Shown here: positions 11,852-23,504 of the stretch, in pieces
How the letters are laid out: each line of letters opens with the position of its first letter
How positions within the stretch are numbered: the stretch's first letter is position 1
Assembly (NCBI GenBank): GCA_029959085.1
Contig: JARWIR010000015.1
Location: 9,547,017-9,611,016, forward strand
Reading direction: 5' to 3'
Source of the DNA: Nemophila menziesii
Taxonomy: Eukaryota; Streptophyta; Magnoliopsida; Boraginales; Hydrophyllaceae
Length of the DNA stretch: 64,000 bases
The notes under the pieces: model-generated
The model's input: only the letters and a program-made list of their open reading frames with translations
Told to the model about the DNA's origin: nothing
The model's database searches: none
Program-made: the position numbers and the translations under genes

Positions 11852-14136
11852 TGGTGTCGTCTAAGGTGTGATAAAATAATAGATAAAATAAGTGCAAAAT
11901 AAACACCCTAGCCTAGCACGGTACTGCAAGTATTACAGGATAGGGGTGTGCTCGGGTCGGTTTTGTATGAAAAATTCTCAACCCACAAACCGCCTGTTCT
12001 TGTGCGGATTTTGAAAAATAAGACCCGCACCTGCCCAATACATTACTTAAACCATTGAGTTTCGGGTTAGGCGGGTTGCGGGTGCATTGCGGGTGATTTA
12101 ATTCGATAAAAGAAGACGAATTTGTATCCATATTCATTTGACGAGTCAAAATTATATTACAAATGAAAATTATAACAAAAAATATTTTTTAGGATACGCA
12201 TATACATTTTAAATTATCTATGATTAAAAGATATAAAATGAGATTTTAGGAAACTAAATATATAAAAAGAACAAAGAGTACTAATATTATCATAATTGAA
12301 ATGAAAAACATATTCATTAGATAAAATATTATTGAAATATTGAGGGATTTCAAAATATTTTTAAAAAAAGAGAAATAAAAAATGTAGAGTGAAAAGCACA
12401 TGACCCCCCCCCCCCCCCTACTATTTTATTTGAATAAAATGAGCAATACGAATTTTTCTAATTTTTATACTACAAGGTAATCGAGTATATGCGTGTTTGC
12501 GGGTTTCAAGTTTAAAATCCACAACCCGCAAAAATGTGTATATTTTTTCAAAAATTTAAACCGCAACCCACCCAATTAAAAACTAACCTGTATAATTTCG
12601 GGTTAGTGTGATCGGGTTGGTCGGGTTACGCGGGTTTTCTAACTCGATGCACACCCCTATTACAGGATGTATGCAAGTTTTAATGATAAATAAGATTCGT
12701 TCCTCAGAGACTACGAAAGTTAGAGAGAACTTATGCAAATTATTACGAGCAAATATAAAAGCTAGATTAAATAATACGCAAGAAATAAAAGACAATAGAA
12801 TTTTTATTGGGATTTTGTAAATAGAAAATTAAACTAAATAAATTAACGACAGAATTTTAAATACAAAGAGAAGATAGTATGAGAGTTTAGCTCAAGAAAC
12901 TAGCAAGTAATTTCCACTGGCCTTGTTTATTCTAAACACGTAAGGGTGAATTGTGTAGAATTGCAATAACCAGGATTCTAAATTCCTCCCTATCTGCGGA
13001 GAGCGAACTAGGGCGGAGACCTCACAATCACGAGGGGACTTAATTAGGGTGTCCGTACGCCACTAGGTTCCTAAGTAAGACTGACCTTCTAATGATGATT
13101 GGTGATTAAATCAAACCCTAATGATTATCTAGTTAGGTAAATCTTGTCAGGATTACTATTGTACACTAGACGTTTAAGTGGTGTTCCAATAATTAGACAC
13201 CCCTTCCTGGTGACCATCTAACCACTATTAAGGTAATCCTATACTCGTGCACTAGCAAGGAAAACAGACAATAAATTAAAGAACATAAAACAGAGAATAA
13301 AACATGAATTCAGTTTAAATACAAAGGTATCCCAAATTATATAGATGTAAAAAAAGTCTAGGGTTCATACATATATGCTTAATACTAATCTAAAAGTAAA
13401 TTAGTTCATACAAGAGAAAGAAAAGAAAACAATTACAAATTCGAAGGCTTGTGAAGACATGATATGGTGTCCAGCTCCTTCCAGAGTTCTCTTCCTGTGT
13501 TGTAAGCTTCTTCTTGGCTTAAGGATTGGCCAAGGATGTGTTTCTACTTATTAAAGGGTTTATTTATACGGTATATGAAACCCTAAAACGTTTTATTTGA
13601 GTGGAAGACAAGTATTGGACGTCTAGTCTAACTCAAATTTGTAACCCTAAAATATAGAAAAGATAATAAACTGCTGTTGTTTTGTTTTGGTCGTAACTTC
13701 TTCAATACAGTCCCGATTGACGCGTTTTCGTATGTCGAAACTGATCGTCTTGGAAATCTCTACAACTTTTCTTTCGACCATTCTTCCAAATTCCCAGCCG
13801 TTTTTGAGTTATGATAATTTTAATGAACGTAGCTGCTAGAATTCAGATTTATTTGGCAACTTTATCTTTTATTTTTTATATTTCCTTCCTTTATCTCCAA
13901 TTTTCATCATTATCTCTTAAAATTGATTTGGCATCTAATTAATTACCATATATAGCTAAAGCTTCATATTTAACAAACAATTAAACCAAATACGCTCTAA
14001 AAATAATAAATAATCAAATAAATGCAAGAAATAGGAAAATACAATAATGTAAATAAAAATCGATAATTAAATTATTAAATAAACCTAAAATAATGTCTCC
14101 AACTATGATTAAATCATCACAAATAGAGAGACATCA
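11852..14136 (-). repeat. 3' LTR of the minus Athila-like element, hAT inserted
   Basis: About 1558 bp once the hAT (11941-12659) and its duplicated 8 bp are removed. It starts TGATGTCTCTC at 14136 and ends CACCA at 11852. The stretch around 13180-14130 aligns with 18710-19680 at roughly nine in ten bases by eye. The end region (CTAGCAAATC/GTATGCAAG-like blocks) matches the separate LTR at 44455-45840, which shows where the hAT interrupted it. Confidence 0.85.
11941..12659. mobile_element. Non-autonomous hAT element, 719 bp
   Basis: Terminal inverted repeats TAGGGGTGTGC / GCACACCCCTA, flanked by the exact 8-bp duplication TTACAGGA (11933-11940 and 12660-12667). Subterminal regions are full of GCGGGTTG/GGGTTCGGGT-like motifs on both sides; the middle is AT-rich with a run of 15 C at 12404-12418. 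No transposase frame. It interrupts the 3' LTR of the Athila-like element, so it is younger than that insertion. Confidence 0.95.
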
Positions 14137-15699
14137 AGACCCTCAACTTAAAGTTGTATCGTTGTGATACAATAAAGATAAAGAACAATAAGGTAGTCAA
14201 ATAGTAAATACAGAAGAAGAAGAAGAAGAAGAAGAAGTAGTAGGAGGAGGAGAAGAAGAATTGAACACAATAAATTATCCTAGAGCAAAATATCTAAAAA
14301 GTCTCACGTAGTAATGTTAAAGAAATAATGCACACTTACATTTAATATACACATAATCAACATTCCTTAATTTCAAATTCAGATTAACTTCGCAATGCCA
14401 GAAGGAGAGGTTTTTAACTTAGTTCATGTTAATGGCTATAGGTTGTCCATAGATCCTAATATAGCATACAATGGTCCACTTACCTACAACCTAATAGCTC
14501 CATTGTTTCTCCACCCAATAGCTAGAAATCCTAAGGTCTTTACGGTTATAACGTGGCTTAGGGACGGTGTGGTATATTTGGATAATGAAAAGTGAGCTTT
14601 TGGCTCTCACCTCACATTCCATCAATGAACCGCCCTAGAGTTTGAGTTTTTCACTCGAAGATGTTCTCACTCAACCCAATATTTGATGCTTTGATTTGCA
14701 TCCCCAAATAACCCAAGTAAAACCTTTTCATGATGATATAATAAATTCCACTTTGCCGGTCCAAATATTTTTAAATCTTTTCATATATATCTTAATTCTT
14801 TTGTATAGCTATGAATATCTTTTTGATGTTGAGATATCATGCTAATTTATTTCATATATAATCTTTTGATTTCATGCTTTTCAGCTTTTTTCATTTACTC
14901 TTACCCCGACAAAGGGTTACAATAATAACTTTTTTCATCATCAATAGTATCACAATTACAACTTCCCAAACCCAATATTCCCAATGATGAAACCCCCACC
15001 CCAAACTCAAGCTCTAAAAATGACTTATCTCAAGTTTTGCGATTCGAGTGCGGGTCATATGGATAAGTCTTATAAACTAAGGGGTATGTCTTATAATGTG
15101 GTCAAATAAAAGGCTTTAGAAAGGCTCAGAGGGGCTAAGACGGATATATAATAATATAATCAAATAAAAGGGTGAGAAAGCTAAAAAGGCTTCAAGTGGT
15201 TTTAATATGAAAAAACTGCCTTATTCACTTTTCTAACTACCAGATTTTGTTACTTTTTCACTACTACTTCATAGATAAACGGGTTTTCAACTAATTTCAA
15301 ATTTCACGTTCTACACACCAAATAACTCTCCCTAAGTTTCAACGTGACTTCTTAGCATTGCTCATTAATCTTCCCTATCTTTTATTTCCCATTTTCATAC
15401 ATGCATACTAAACATATTTGTGACACCTTTCGAAAACATACAACTTACAATCATTAACATAATTAATTCATGCTCAATAAGTACATTCAATATATTCTAT
15501 GCCAATTCAACCCTAAATTTTTTAAATTTTATGCAAAACAAAAAGGAAGATGAGGACAAGGAATCCCCACCCCCAACTCAAAAGTGAGATGTGTCCCCAC
15601 GACTCGAAAAAGACTCAATAAAGCAATAAAATTTAAATCTAAACTACACTAATGCATACAAGCAATTAAGAAGAAGAATTAGAACGGGGTACCTGGCCA
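14137..15699 (-). other. Long 3' non-coding part of the minus Athila-like element
   Basis: No credible protein. Next to the LTR the coding strand reads AAGTTGAGGGTCT, the polypurine tract. Two more purine motifs of the form GAGTTGGGGGTGGGG and GAGTTTGGGGTGGGG lie near 15570 and 14995. A GAA/GGA microsatellite is at about 14212-14262. The same blocks recur in the plus element at 57820-59637. Confidence 0.65.
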
Positions 15700-16027
15700 T
15701 AGAGCTTTAGAAATTCCTCTTCCGAAGAAGATTCTTCATCCATATCTAAGTCTCCTGTTACTTCGTTTATCAAATGATTAATCCTTGAAATTTCTTTCCA
15801 GCAGGCGTTGAAATCTCTTGATCTTGGATTGGTGTCTTTGCTTTAGGCCTTGGTGGTACACTCATTCTAGCTGTAAATTTCCTTTGTAGTGGTTGTGCTG
15901 GTGCCTCTATCTTTGGTTTCTTTTAAATAGGCTCATCAAGGTCAATGTCCTTTTCTTTTGTAGCTCCAGGAAATTTCTTGTTCTTTCCTAATATTGAACA
16001 CTTCCTCTTGTAATCCATATCATTCAT
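15700..16027 (-). pseudogene. Short lysine/proline-rich frame in env position
   Basis: Minus-strand frame from ATG at 16027, beginning MNDMDYKRKCSILGKNKKFP, basic and proline-rich, with one stop about 34 codons in, then open again to a VPPRPKAKTP-type segment. In Athila elements an extra frame of unclear or envelope-like role sits between pol and the 3' LTR; this is the same position. No transmembrane segment or signal peptide is visible, so an envelope role is not supported. It follows a TATA-like box at 16237-16231. Confidence 0.4.
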
Positions 16028-16230
16028 TCTGTATGTCAACTCTGATTAACTCTCAACTCAAGTTACACCAAGTATAGAATAAAGTCATGAAATATTGGTG
16101 TGGCTTGAGTTTATTGCTTGGATTAATGATTATCAATGGTAGAAGAAGGTATTCTTGATTGTTGTTGAAGAACTTTTGAAATATTGACGATTTGATGATG
16201 TTGTGTGATGGTTTACTCAAGTTAAGGTGA

Positions 16231-16237
16231 TTTTATA
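16231..16237 (-). promoter_or_regulatory. TATA-like box after the palindromic island (minus element)
   Basis: CCCTATAAAATC on the minus strand, just below the GC-rich island and about 205 bp above the short frame. The plus element has CTTATAAAAGAGGG in the same relative place, which supports an internal promoter. Confidence 0.45.
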
Positions 16238-16259
16238 GGGTTTGAGTCTGAAACGCTTT

Positions 16260-16700
16260 TAGTCTACCTCTTCTCCGCTCCATTGGATAGATCTCGAAAA
16301 AATATGCGATCTAGGCTTTTGAAAAAGTGAATTCCGACCTCCGAGCACAAAGTTATGGCCTTTTGAAGTTTTTTTCATAAAACCGTGTCGTCATTCGCGA
16401 CCACGGTTTTGATAACGCGCTCTCGGCTGTCACCTTGATTTCATGAACCGTGGTACGGTATTGGTCTGTCCGGTATACCGGTCAACAGACCGGTAAGCCG
16501 GTCAACTTTTTTTTCAGCACCGGTACACCGGTCCCCTCAGCGGCATGCTGGTAAAAAAATTCTTCATACCGTGTCGTCAAATGCGACCACGGTTTTTCAA
16601 GTGTGCTCTCGGAGAAAAACCTTATTTTGCTAACCATGGCACAGTTTCTTCACCGGTATATCGGTGAATCCGCCGGCGTGCCGGTCAGCAAGTCAAAATT
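16260..16700 (-). repeat. GC-rich palindromic island (minus element)
   Basis: Unlike the surrounding AT-rich sequence it is packed with CCGGTATACCGG, CCGGTACACCGG and CCGGTATATCGG-type inverted repeats. It also has two copies of ACCGTGTCGTC with CGACCACGGT (near 16382 and 16565). It has many CG and CNG sites. An equivalent island is at 57140-57425 in the plus element. Confidence 0.8.
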
Positions 16701-17102
16701 TCCCAGATTTTTCCTTTTTTGACCCCAAACTCGTTTCCTGCACGTATAACCTTTCTCTCCCATTAGCTTGTAAAAACATTAAAAATATACACTAACTTAA
16801 TATTATACACTACAAAACATAAAATTAAACTAAAAAGTAATTAAAACAAGGGGTATCTCCCAAGAGCACTTTTGTATAACGTCGTTTAGTTCGACGTGTT
16901 ACCTCGTGATCATGTATGAACATCACCTCCCCATCAATAAGCAAGCTTATTAATATTTGGTATGCGAAATTTGAATCCCTTGCTTTTCACTCCCACAAAC
17001 TTCTCAGAACTATTCTTTGTAGCCATGGATGGTCCCTCCAAGAGTTCTTGGGTGTATGTGCGTCTCGTGGTAACTTGATTTGATATATAGCCTTACACTC
17101 CT

Positions 17103-17573
17103 CTAACAATCCAATCCATTCCTCTCTTTAGTTTCTAAGCTTCGTTTGTTAGAAATAATGTCCTTCATGAATTTAAGATATTTTGGCATTCTCTTGAGAG
17201 CTTCTACAAACTGGATGTTAATATCTAATCTGCTCACCATGTCAAGGAGCTTCTTGAATTCTTCTTCATTGTTCTTGTTTTCGACACGTGATGGGAATAG
17301 TGGAGGAGGACGTGTATTGTTTACCACTGAGCTCTTCTTCTTTTCTGGTGTCTTCTCTGGGACACTCTTTTGTTCAATTACCTCTTCTACCTTATCTTCA
17401 ATTGTTTCTTCAACCACTTTTGCAGAAATAGAGGTTGGTTCTGTTTCTTCTACTCTAGGTGGAGGTAGTTTTTTTCCACTTCTTAATTCAACCACATGAC
17501 AAGCATCATCTTGAGGAGCAATCGTATCACTTGGGAGTTTCCCTTTTGGCCTGTTCTGTAATGTACTCACCAT
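17103..17573 (-). pseudogene. Athila-type gag/protease-side polyprotein segment
   Basis: Frame of 156 codons containing HVVELRSGKKLPPPR and, near the C-terminus, EEFKKLLDMVSRLDINIQFV and EALKRMPKYLKFMKDIISNK. These blocks are hallmark sequence between gag and the protease of Athila-like Gypsy elements. The middle is Glu/Lys/Val-rich and low in complexity. The frame stops soon after KERNGLDC, before any protease Asp motif, and reverse transcriptase never follows. It is separated from the gag frame above by about 100 bp with stops. Confidence 0.85.
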
Positions 17574-17669
17574 CTGTGAAAGGGTATGCTCGATATCTTT
17601 GATTACCTTGGACTAGGTTTGGAGTCTTCGCTTACTTATCTTCACGTTTTCTTCAAATAATCCCATAAG

Positions 17670-18690
17670 TTAAACTATACTCGGATCCAAACTCGAAGGT
17701 TGTTCTTGTATAGCATGTTGTGTTGAATAAGGAGGTGGTTCTTGATAATATTCTTTGTACTTTGGCACTTCTTGATAAGTAGGTTGTGGTGGATAATAAT
17801 TTTGAGGTTGCGTTTGATGATAGTTACCGTGATTTTCAACCCAATACTGATTCTGTGGTGAATAATAATTAGCGTGACTTCCTTGAGGATGATAATAACC
17901 ATTCGAGTAATGGCTTCTTTGATGAGATACGAAGGAAATCGAAGCTGGATTATAGATACAGTTCTCCCACGAATGATTTCTTGCTCCACAACCAAGACAT
18001 GAAGGTAAAGTGTGTACTAGATTTACCTGAGTTACCGAACGTGCTTGCTCTTGTAATTCCTTAAGTTGTTGGTTTAATTCTTCGATCCTTAGAGCTTCCA
18101 AGGTATCTTCTTCTTTTTTTGATTCTAACGGCCAACTTCTTTTAGTTTCGAGAACTCTTTCCATGATATTATGAGCTTCTTCAGGATCTAATAACACAAA
18201 ACTTCCATATCCTAATATATCTGCCCTTTCCTTCGACTCTCTGTTGAGTCCTCCATAGAACATGGTTAATTGATATTCAGGCAAGGAGACGTGGAATGGA
18301 CACCTCGCTTTCTTCTCATTAAAACATAACCATGCTTCACCAACACATTCCCCTTCTTCTTGCATAAATTGTTCAAACTCCAACATATCTTTTAAACGTC
18401 TACTAACCGAATAGAATCGGTCTAGGAATTTGGCTTGGAGCTTGTCCTAGTCTGGAATAACATCGGGGTGTTGAGAATCATACCAATCGCTTGCACTTCT
18501 GGTTAAAAAGAATTGGAACATAATGTAGTACATCTCTTCCTGTGTAACACCTTTGATGATGTAAGCATCACAGATTTGCATGAATTTCTAGACATATCGA
18601 ACCAGATCTTGATGTGCAACACCACTAAATTGTCCATGACTCGCAATCACGAGGGGCACCATCTCTTCCTGTGTAACGCCTTTGATGATG
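17670..18690 (-). pseudogene. Athila-like gag with zinc knuckle
   Basis: Capsid/nucleocapsid remnant. The uninterrupted part (18386-17670) includes FEQFMQEEGECVGEAW and LPEYQLTMFYGGL, the plant Gypsy gag core. It is followed by an Asp-Pro-Glu-Glu-Ala-His helix region, a coiled-coil-like Glu/Gln segment, and a CCHC zinc knuckle CLGCGARNHSWENC (C-X2-C-X4-H-X4-C). The tail is Tyr/Gln/Pro/His-rich. Above 18386 gag continues in broken frames, with a direct repeat (CATCTCTTCCTGTGTAAC) at about 18529 and 18659, and joins LTR sequence abruptly near 18694. Confidence 0.85.
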
Positions 18691-18693
18691 TAA

Positions 18694-19680
18694 CCTAGTG
18701 ACGTATATGTGGTGTTTCAGTAATTAGACACCCTTCCGGGTGACCATCTAACTACTATTAAGGTAATCCTATACTCGTGCACTAGCAAGGAAAACAGACA
18801 ATAAATCAAAGCACATAAAACAGAGAATAAAACATGAATACAGTTTAAATACGAAGGCATCCCAAATTAGATAGATGTGAAACAAGTCTAGGGTTCATAC
18901 ATATATTCTAAATCTCAAGCTAAAAGTAAATTAGTTCATACAAGAGAAAGAAAAAAAACAATTACAAATTCGAAGGCTTGTGAAGACATGATATGGTGTC
19001 CAGCTCCTTCCAGACTTCTCTTCTTGTGTTTTAAGCTTCTTCTTGGCTTAAGGATTGGCCAAGGATGTGTTTCTACTGATTAAAGGGTGTATTTATAGGG
19101 TATAGGAAACCGTAAAACGTTTTCTTGGAGTGGAAGACAAGTATTGGACTTCTAGCCCAACTCAAATTTGTAACCCTAAAATATAGAAAAGATAATAAAT
19201 TGTTGCTGTTTTGTTTTGGTCGTAACTTCTTCAATACATCTCTGATTGACACGTTCTTTATGTTGAAACTGATCGTCTCAAAAATCTCTACAACTTTGCT
19301 TCAGACCATTCTTCCAAATTCCTATCCGTGTTTGAGTTATGATCAATTTAATGAACGTAGCTGCTGGAATTCAGATTTATTTGGCAACTTTATCTTTTCC
19401 TTTTTTATATTTCCTTTCTTTATCTCCAATTTGCATCATTATCTTCTTTCCCTTATCTATTAAAATTGATTTGACATCTAATTTGTTACCATATATCTCT
19501 AAAGCTTCACATGTAACAAAACAATTAAACCAAATATGCTCTAAAAATAATAAATAATCAAATCAATGCAAGAAATAGGAAAATACAATAATATAAATAA
19601 AAATCGATAATTAAACTATTAAGTACACCTAAAATGATGTCTCCAACTAAGATTAAATCATCACAAATAGGGAGACATCA
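18694..19680 (-). repeat. 5' LTR of minus Athila-like element, 3' part deleted
   Basis: Starts TGATGTCTCCCTATTTGTG at 19680 and matches 14136-13165 until about 18694, where it runs directly into gag. Some 570 bp of the LTR end, the primer-binding site and the gag start are missing. Confidence 0.85.
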
Positions 19681-19699
19681 GTTCCCACCCTAGCCACTT

Positions 19700-22150
19700 C
19701 CAGAACAACAATAGCTTCTCCTTCATCTGTTGTATCCACTTTAATGACTTTTGATATTATCATTCTGTTCCTAGTCCTTGTATCTCTTTTGACTATTCGA
19801 ATTCCGCTCGGTTCCATTTTATTTTTGAAAGAGACATTAGATGTCATAATGTTATGTATACCATGTAGTTACACCACCTTCCGCGAGGTCCTTGCAGCTA
19901 CTTTCTAATATCTGGTGATCTTTCTGGGAGTTTTTCCTAGTCATTGTTGAACAGATTCATACCTGCATGTACAGATTTGATTATATTGTTGGGGCCAAGA
20001 TAAGAATTCTAATGTAGCGTCTTAACTTTTTGTTTCCATATATTCCACATTGTAATCATGATATATGTCGTAACCTGTCTTTTATCCCAGCTTGCTTTGT
20101 TTGCTCCCTCCTATTCATCACACCACTAGCACCAGTTTTCAGTAGCACAATGTTTGAGTTTTAAATCTTTGCATGTAGGTAGAATATTTCTACATGCTTT
20201 CCATGTAAATGATCGAATTTTGTTTGGCACGTTCGCTTTCCAAACCATGTTCCAAAGCGTCGAGTTCCTGAGATTGCCTTGTGTCGATGGCTAGGTAGCC
20301 ATATTATCAGCTAATGTGGTCAGGGATTAGTATCCAGATTTGGTAGTGTATTCACATGACCTTGTAAATGGCCATGTGAAAATATCCTAGTCTTCCCTAT
20401 TTAAAATTTATATTCTCTTAATTTCTTCATGTACATGCTCAAGTATTGTTGAGTCAATTCTTTCCCAGTCCCATTCATCACTACCCGACCTCATAAGATG
20501 ATCCACAATTTCTAGATTTGTACTATCTATCTTGTCTTTGATGATTCCTAATGATAGCCAACGATGTCCCCAGATTTTAGTGCTCTCTCCATTGCCACTT
20601 TGTATGATGCCTTCCTGTATTAATAGGTCACATCCTTCTAAAATGTTGGACCAAGAACAATATCTACTTTGTCTCAACTTTATATTTAGTAGGCATGAAT
20701 TAGGGTAATAGAATCATTTGAGTACTCTAGCAGCTAATGACGTAGGGTTCTGAATTGATTTTCACGCCTGCGTAGCGAGGAGTGCCTTGTTCATTCTTTT
20801 TAAATCTCTAAATCCTATACCACCAATAACTTTCGTTGTTGTCATCTTTTTCCAAGCAATACAGTGCATCTTTTTTCTTCAGCGAGTTCCACCAGAATTT
20901 TGCAGTTATTGACGCTATTTTCCTATAAAAAGCCATCTTTTATTGTTGTCATCTTTTCCCAATCAATTTACTGTGTCTTTTTTCTCCAGCGAGTTCCACC
21001 AGAATTTTGCAATTATTGACTATATTTTCCTACAAAAAGTCACTGGGAATGAAAAATATTGACATTGCCTGAGTTGGTTTGGCCTGAAGAGTTGCTTCAG
21101 CTTAAATTTCCTTTTCTCCTTCTGAAAGGAGTTTAGAAATCTGTCCTTGAGCTTTTGAAAAGACCTCGTATGCTATCGTTTGTGGCACAACGGTATTCCC
21201 AGATGTTACTAAGTCATTAGTTTCCTTTATATGTAAGCTCTCCACCGTTTCCTTTCTGAGATCCTCCGGAGTGTGTATACTAAAGCAAATTGATGATTTG
21301 TCATAATTCACTCGTTGTCCTGAACTTTTACAGTATGTGTCAATACACACTTTAAATTTTATCACTTCTTGACCTTCTAAAGATAGAAAAAATAGAGAAT
21401 CGTCAGAAAAAAGTAAATGAGAAATGACTGGACAGTTTGTTGTTATTCAGATTCCTTGAATATGTTTGGCGTTAATTTAGTTGTCAATAAGGTTTATAAG
21501 AGATTCCTTCATAAAAGAAAAAAGCAGCGGAGATAGTGGGTCTCCTTGTCTTAATCCTCATTCTAGTGAAATAGGTGGTTGGTGTTCCCCATTAATAATT
21601 ATTTGAAAGGAAACCCTTGAGATGCTGTTCCAAATCCATCCAATCCAAACTTGATCAAAGCCCATTTTAATAAAGAGGAGCCTAATGAAGTCCTATCGTA
21701 CCTAGTCATAAGCCTTGGCCATATCCAGTTTAACTGCCGCTATGTAGTGATCTCGTTTTACTTTGTGTTTCATGTAGAAAGACATTTCCTGAGCTATGAT
21801 GATGTTATCTTGTATTGATCTCCCTTTAATGAATGTCGTTTGGGTGGGTGAGGTAAGACTATTCATAAGACTTTGGACCTGTTTTCCAAAAAAATTGAGA
21901 TGATTTGGTACCCAAAATTCACACAATATATTGACCGATAATCGCCAACTCCTAGTTGGATATCTCCTTTAGGTATTAGCGTAATAAGTGTCTCATTTAA
22001 TATGTTAAGAGGTATATTATGCATAAAAATTCTATAACCATACCATAAATGTCTTCTCCAATGATAACCCAATATTCTTGATAGAATTTTCCATTAAAGC
22101 TATATAGACCAGGGGATTGTCCTAGTCCTATATTAAACACCGCTTTTCTA
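19700..22150 (-). pseudogene. LINE reverse transcriptase and C-terminal region, broken
   Basis: Blocks in order on the minus strand: GVGDYRSIYCVNFGYQIIS (about 22000), SPTQTTFIKGRSIQDNIIIA and KLDMAKAYD (21870-21702), the catalytic box FSDD at about 21410 (both Asp kept), GQRVNYDKSSICFS (about 21310), then IWGHRWLSLG (about 20560). The last is typical of the segment following plant LINE RTs. Below 20400 runs a decayed zinc-binding RT region. Several stops and frame shifts; not functional. Confidence 0.85.
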
Positions 22151-22765
22151 ACCTCTTCCATGTTGGGCATTTATGTGAGCATCTTGTTCAATTCTGGACT
22201 AACCCTGGTACTGATACATCTGAGTGCTTCTTCGATCTCTTGATCCCCTGATTCAGAAAGTAAATTTTTGTAAAAGGTGTTAAACTGTTCTTGTATTTTA
22301 TCATTAATCTATGTCCAGTCTCCATTTGAGTTTCTAATTCTACAGATTTTGTTATGATTTCTTCTTTGAGTTGTAAGGGCAAAGAAATACTAGTATTTTT
22401 GTCTCCGTATCTGATCCATTATTGTCTAGGTCTGTCTGATTAGTATATCTCTTCTCGAGTCTAGTAAACTTTAAGTTGTTCACGTATCATGGCCTCCTCG
22501 TCTTGAACTCATTGATAGTATGGTCCACTAGTGACTCTTATCAATTCTTTTTCAATGTCTTGACTAATCTTCTTATTGTTCAGGAATGTAATCTTACTCC
22601 AGGTAACCAAAGCCTCTGTAGTCAATTGTTTCTTGTTCAACACGGTATGCCACGAACTTGTTTCCGCAGGATCACCTATGCTCTTTCCACTACCCCTTGG
22701 CTCTTAGAATGTTCAAACCAGTTAGTCTCAAATTTAAAGTGTCTAATATTACGTTTAATGTTGCC

Positions 22766-23445
22766 CTATATATATAAAATGAAAGGTGGGTGATCAGAAC
22801 CAACTGTCGGGGGTGTAAATCCCAACACATTTGGATGTTGTTCTATCCATTCCTTTCTAGCAAAGTCCTTGTCAAGTTTGGACTTAACCATATGTTGTTC
22901 TGTGCGGTTATTGGACAGTGTGTAATAACTTCCATGAGTTTGCTTTTCTGTCAGAGGGTTGGTCAAGATGAAAAGTTGAAGTTAAGCATATATTGAGAGT
23001 TCGCTGGTATTCAAAGAAGTCGTTTACCCGAGTTAAGGATGTCATTATAGTCCTCTAAAATTAGCCAAGGTTCATTGTGTTTTGATTTCTACTCGCTAAG
23101 TTCGTGATAGATTCTTTCTCTGTCATGGTAAGCATTGAGAGCATGAAAGACAAGGAAATAATAGGAAAATACATATTCATCATATTTAATAATAATATAG
23201 TGAGGGTATACACGAAAAATAGAGAGACAACTAGGATTGTTCCAAAGTAGTAAAAATCCCCCTGAGGGATTCATACTCCTCAGGGGGTTAACAATAGAAA
23301 TATTTTTAACTGTCTCACAACTAACGGAGCATCTCGCTCCGCTAACATGGTCTCTCAAAAACATGTGAAGGAAGGTTTGTGCTCCCCCACCATGGCTCGT
23401 AAAACCTAAACGGTCAGAGGGGCTCTTATTCCCTGATAGTTCCAA
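22766..23445 (-). pseudogene. LINE endonuclease, broken
   Basis: The C-terminal piece (22966-22766) contains DKDFARKEWIEQHPNV and the active-site SDHPP motif (family SDHSP). The N-terminal piece (23445-23089) has a run MNPSGGFLLLWNN, the GG-L-LW block of plant LINE endonucleases. Frame breaks lie between. A perfect 10-bp stem at 23258-23287 falls within this coding block. Confidence 0.75.
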
Positions 23446-23504
23446 AAAAGGACGATTACTTTTCTTGTGCGGCCAAACCCAAGTGGTCGTGAACTCTACC
23501 TCCT

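Larger units (their letters stand above)
11852..19680 (-). mobile_element. Athila-like Gypsy LTR element, pol-less, old
   Basis: Element on the minus strand, starting TGATGTCTCCC at 19680 and ending ACACCA at 11852. Flanks GTTCC (19681-19685) and ATTCC (11847-11851) are a 4/5 target duplication. Order on the coding strand: shortened 5' LTR (19680-18694), gag (about 18690-17670), gag/protease-side frame (17573-17103), conserved end-of-pol scrap (about 17100-16850), GC-rich palindromic island (16700-16260), TATA-like box (16237), short frame (16027-15700), long non-coding stretch, polypurine tract, 3' LTR (14136-11852) with a hAT inside. No reverse transcriptase or integrase core exists, and U5 plus the primer-binding site are deleted. 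It is inserted at the 3' side of the second LINE. Confidence 0.85.

Noticed and set aside
14395..14595. 66-codon plus-strand frame MPEGEVFNLVHVNG
   Set aside because: Lies antisense in the non-coding part of the minus Athila-like element; the homologous block in the other element has no such frame.
15700..16027. Short frame as a viral-type envelope gene
   Set aside because: No signal peptide, no transmembrane segment, interrupted by a stop; only the position is suggestive.
17146..17499. 117-codon plus-strand frame
   Set aside because: Antisense shadow of the gag/protease-side frame at 17103-17573.
23258..23287. Perfect 10-bp stem CCCCCTGAGG / CCTCAGGGGG as a terminator or regulatory hairpin
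   Set aside because: Falls within the LINE endonuclease coding block; probably chance plus coding constraint.
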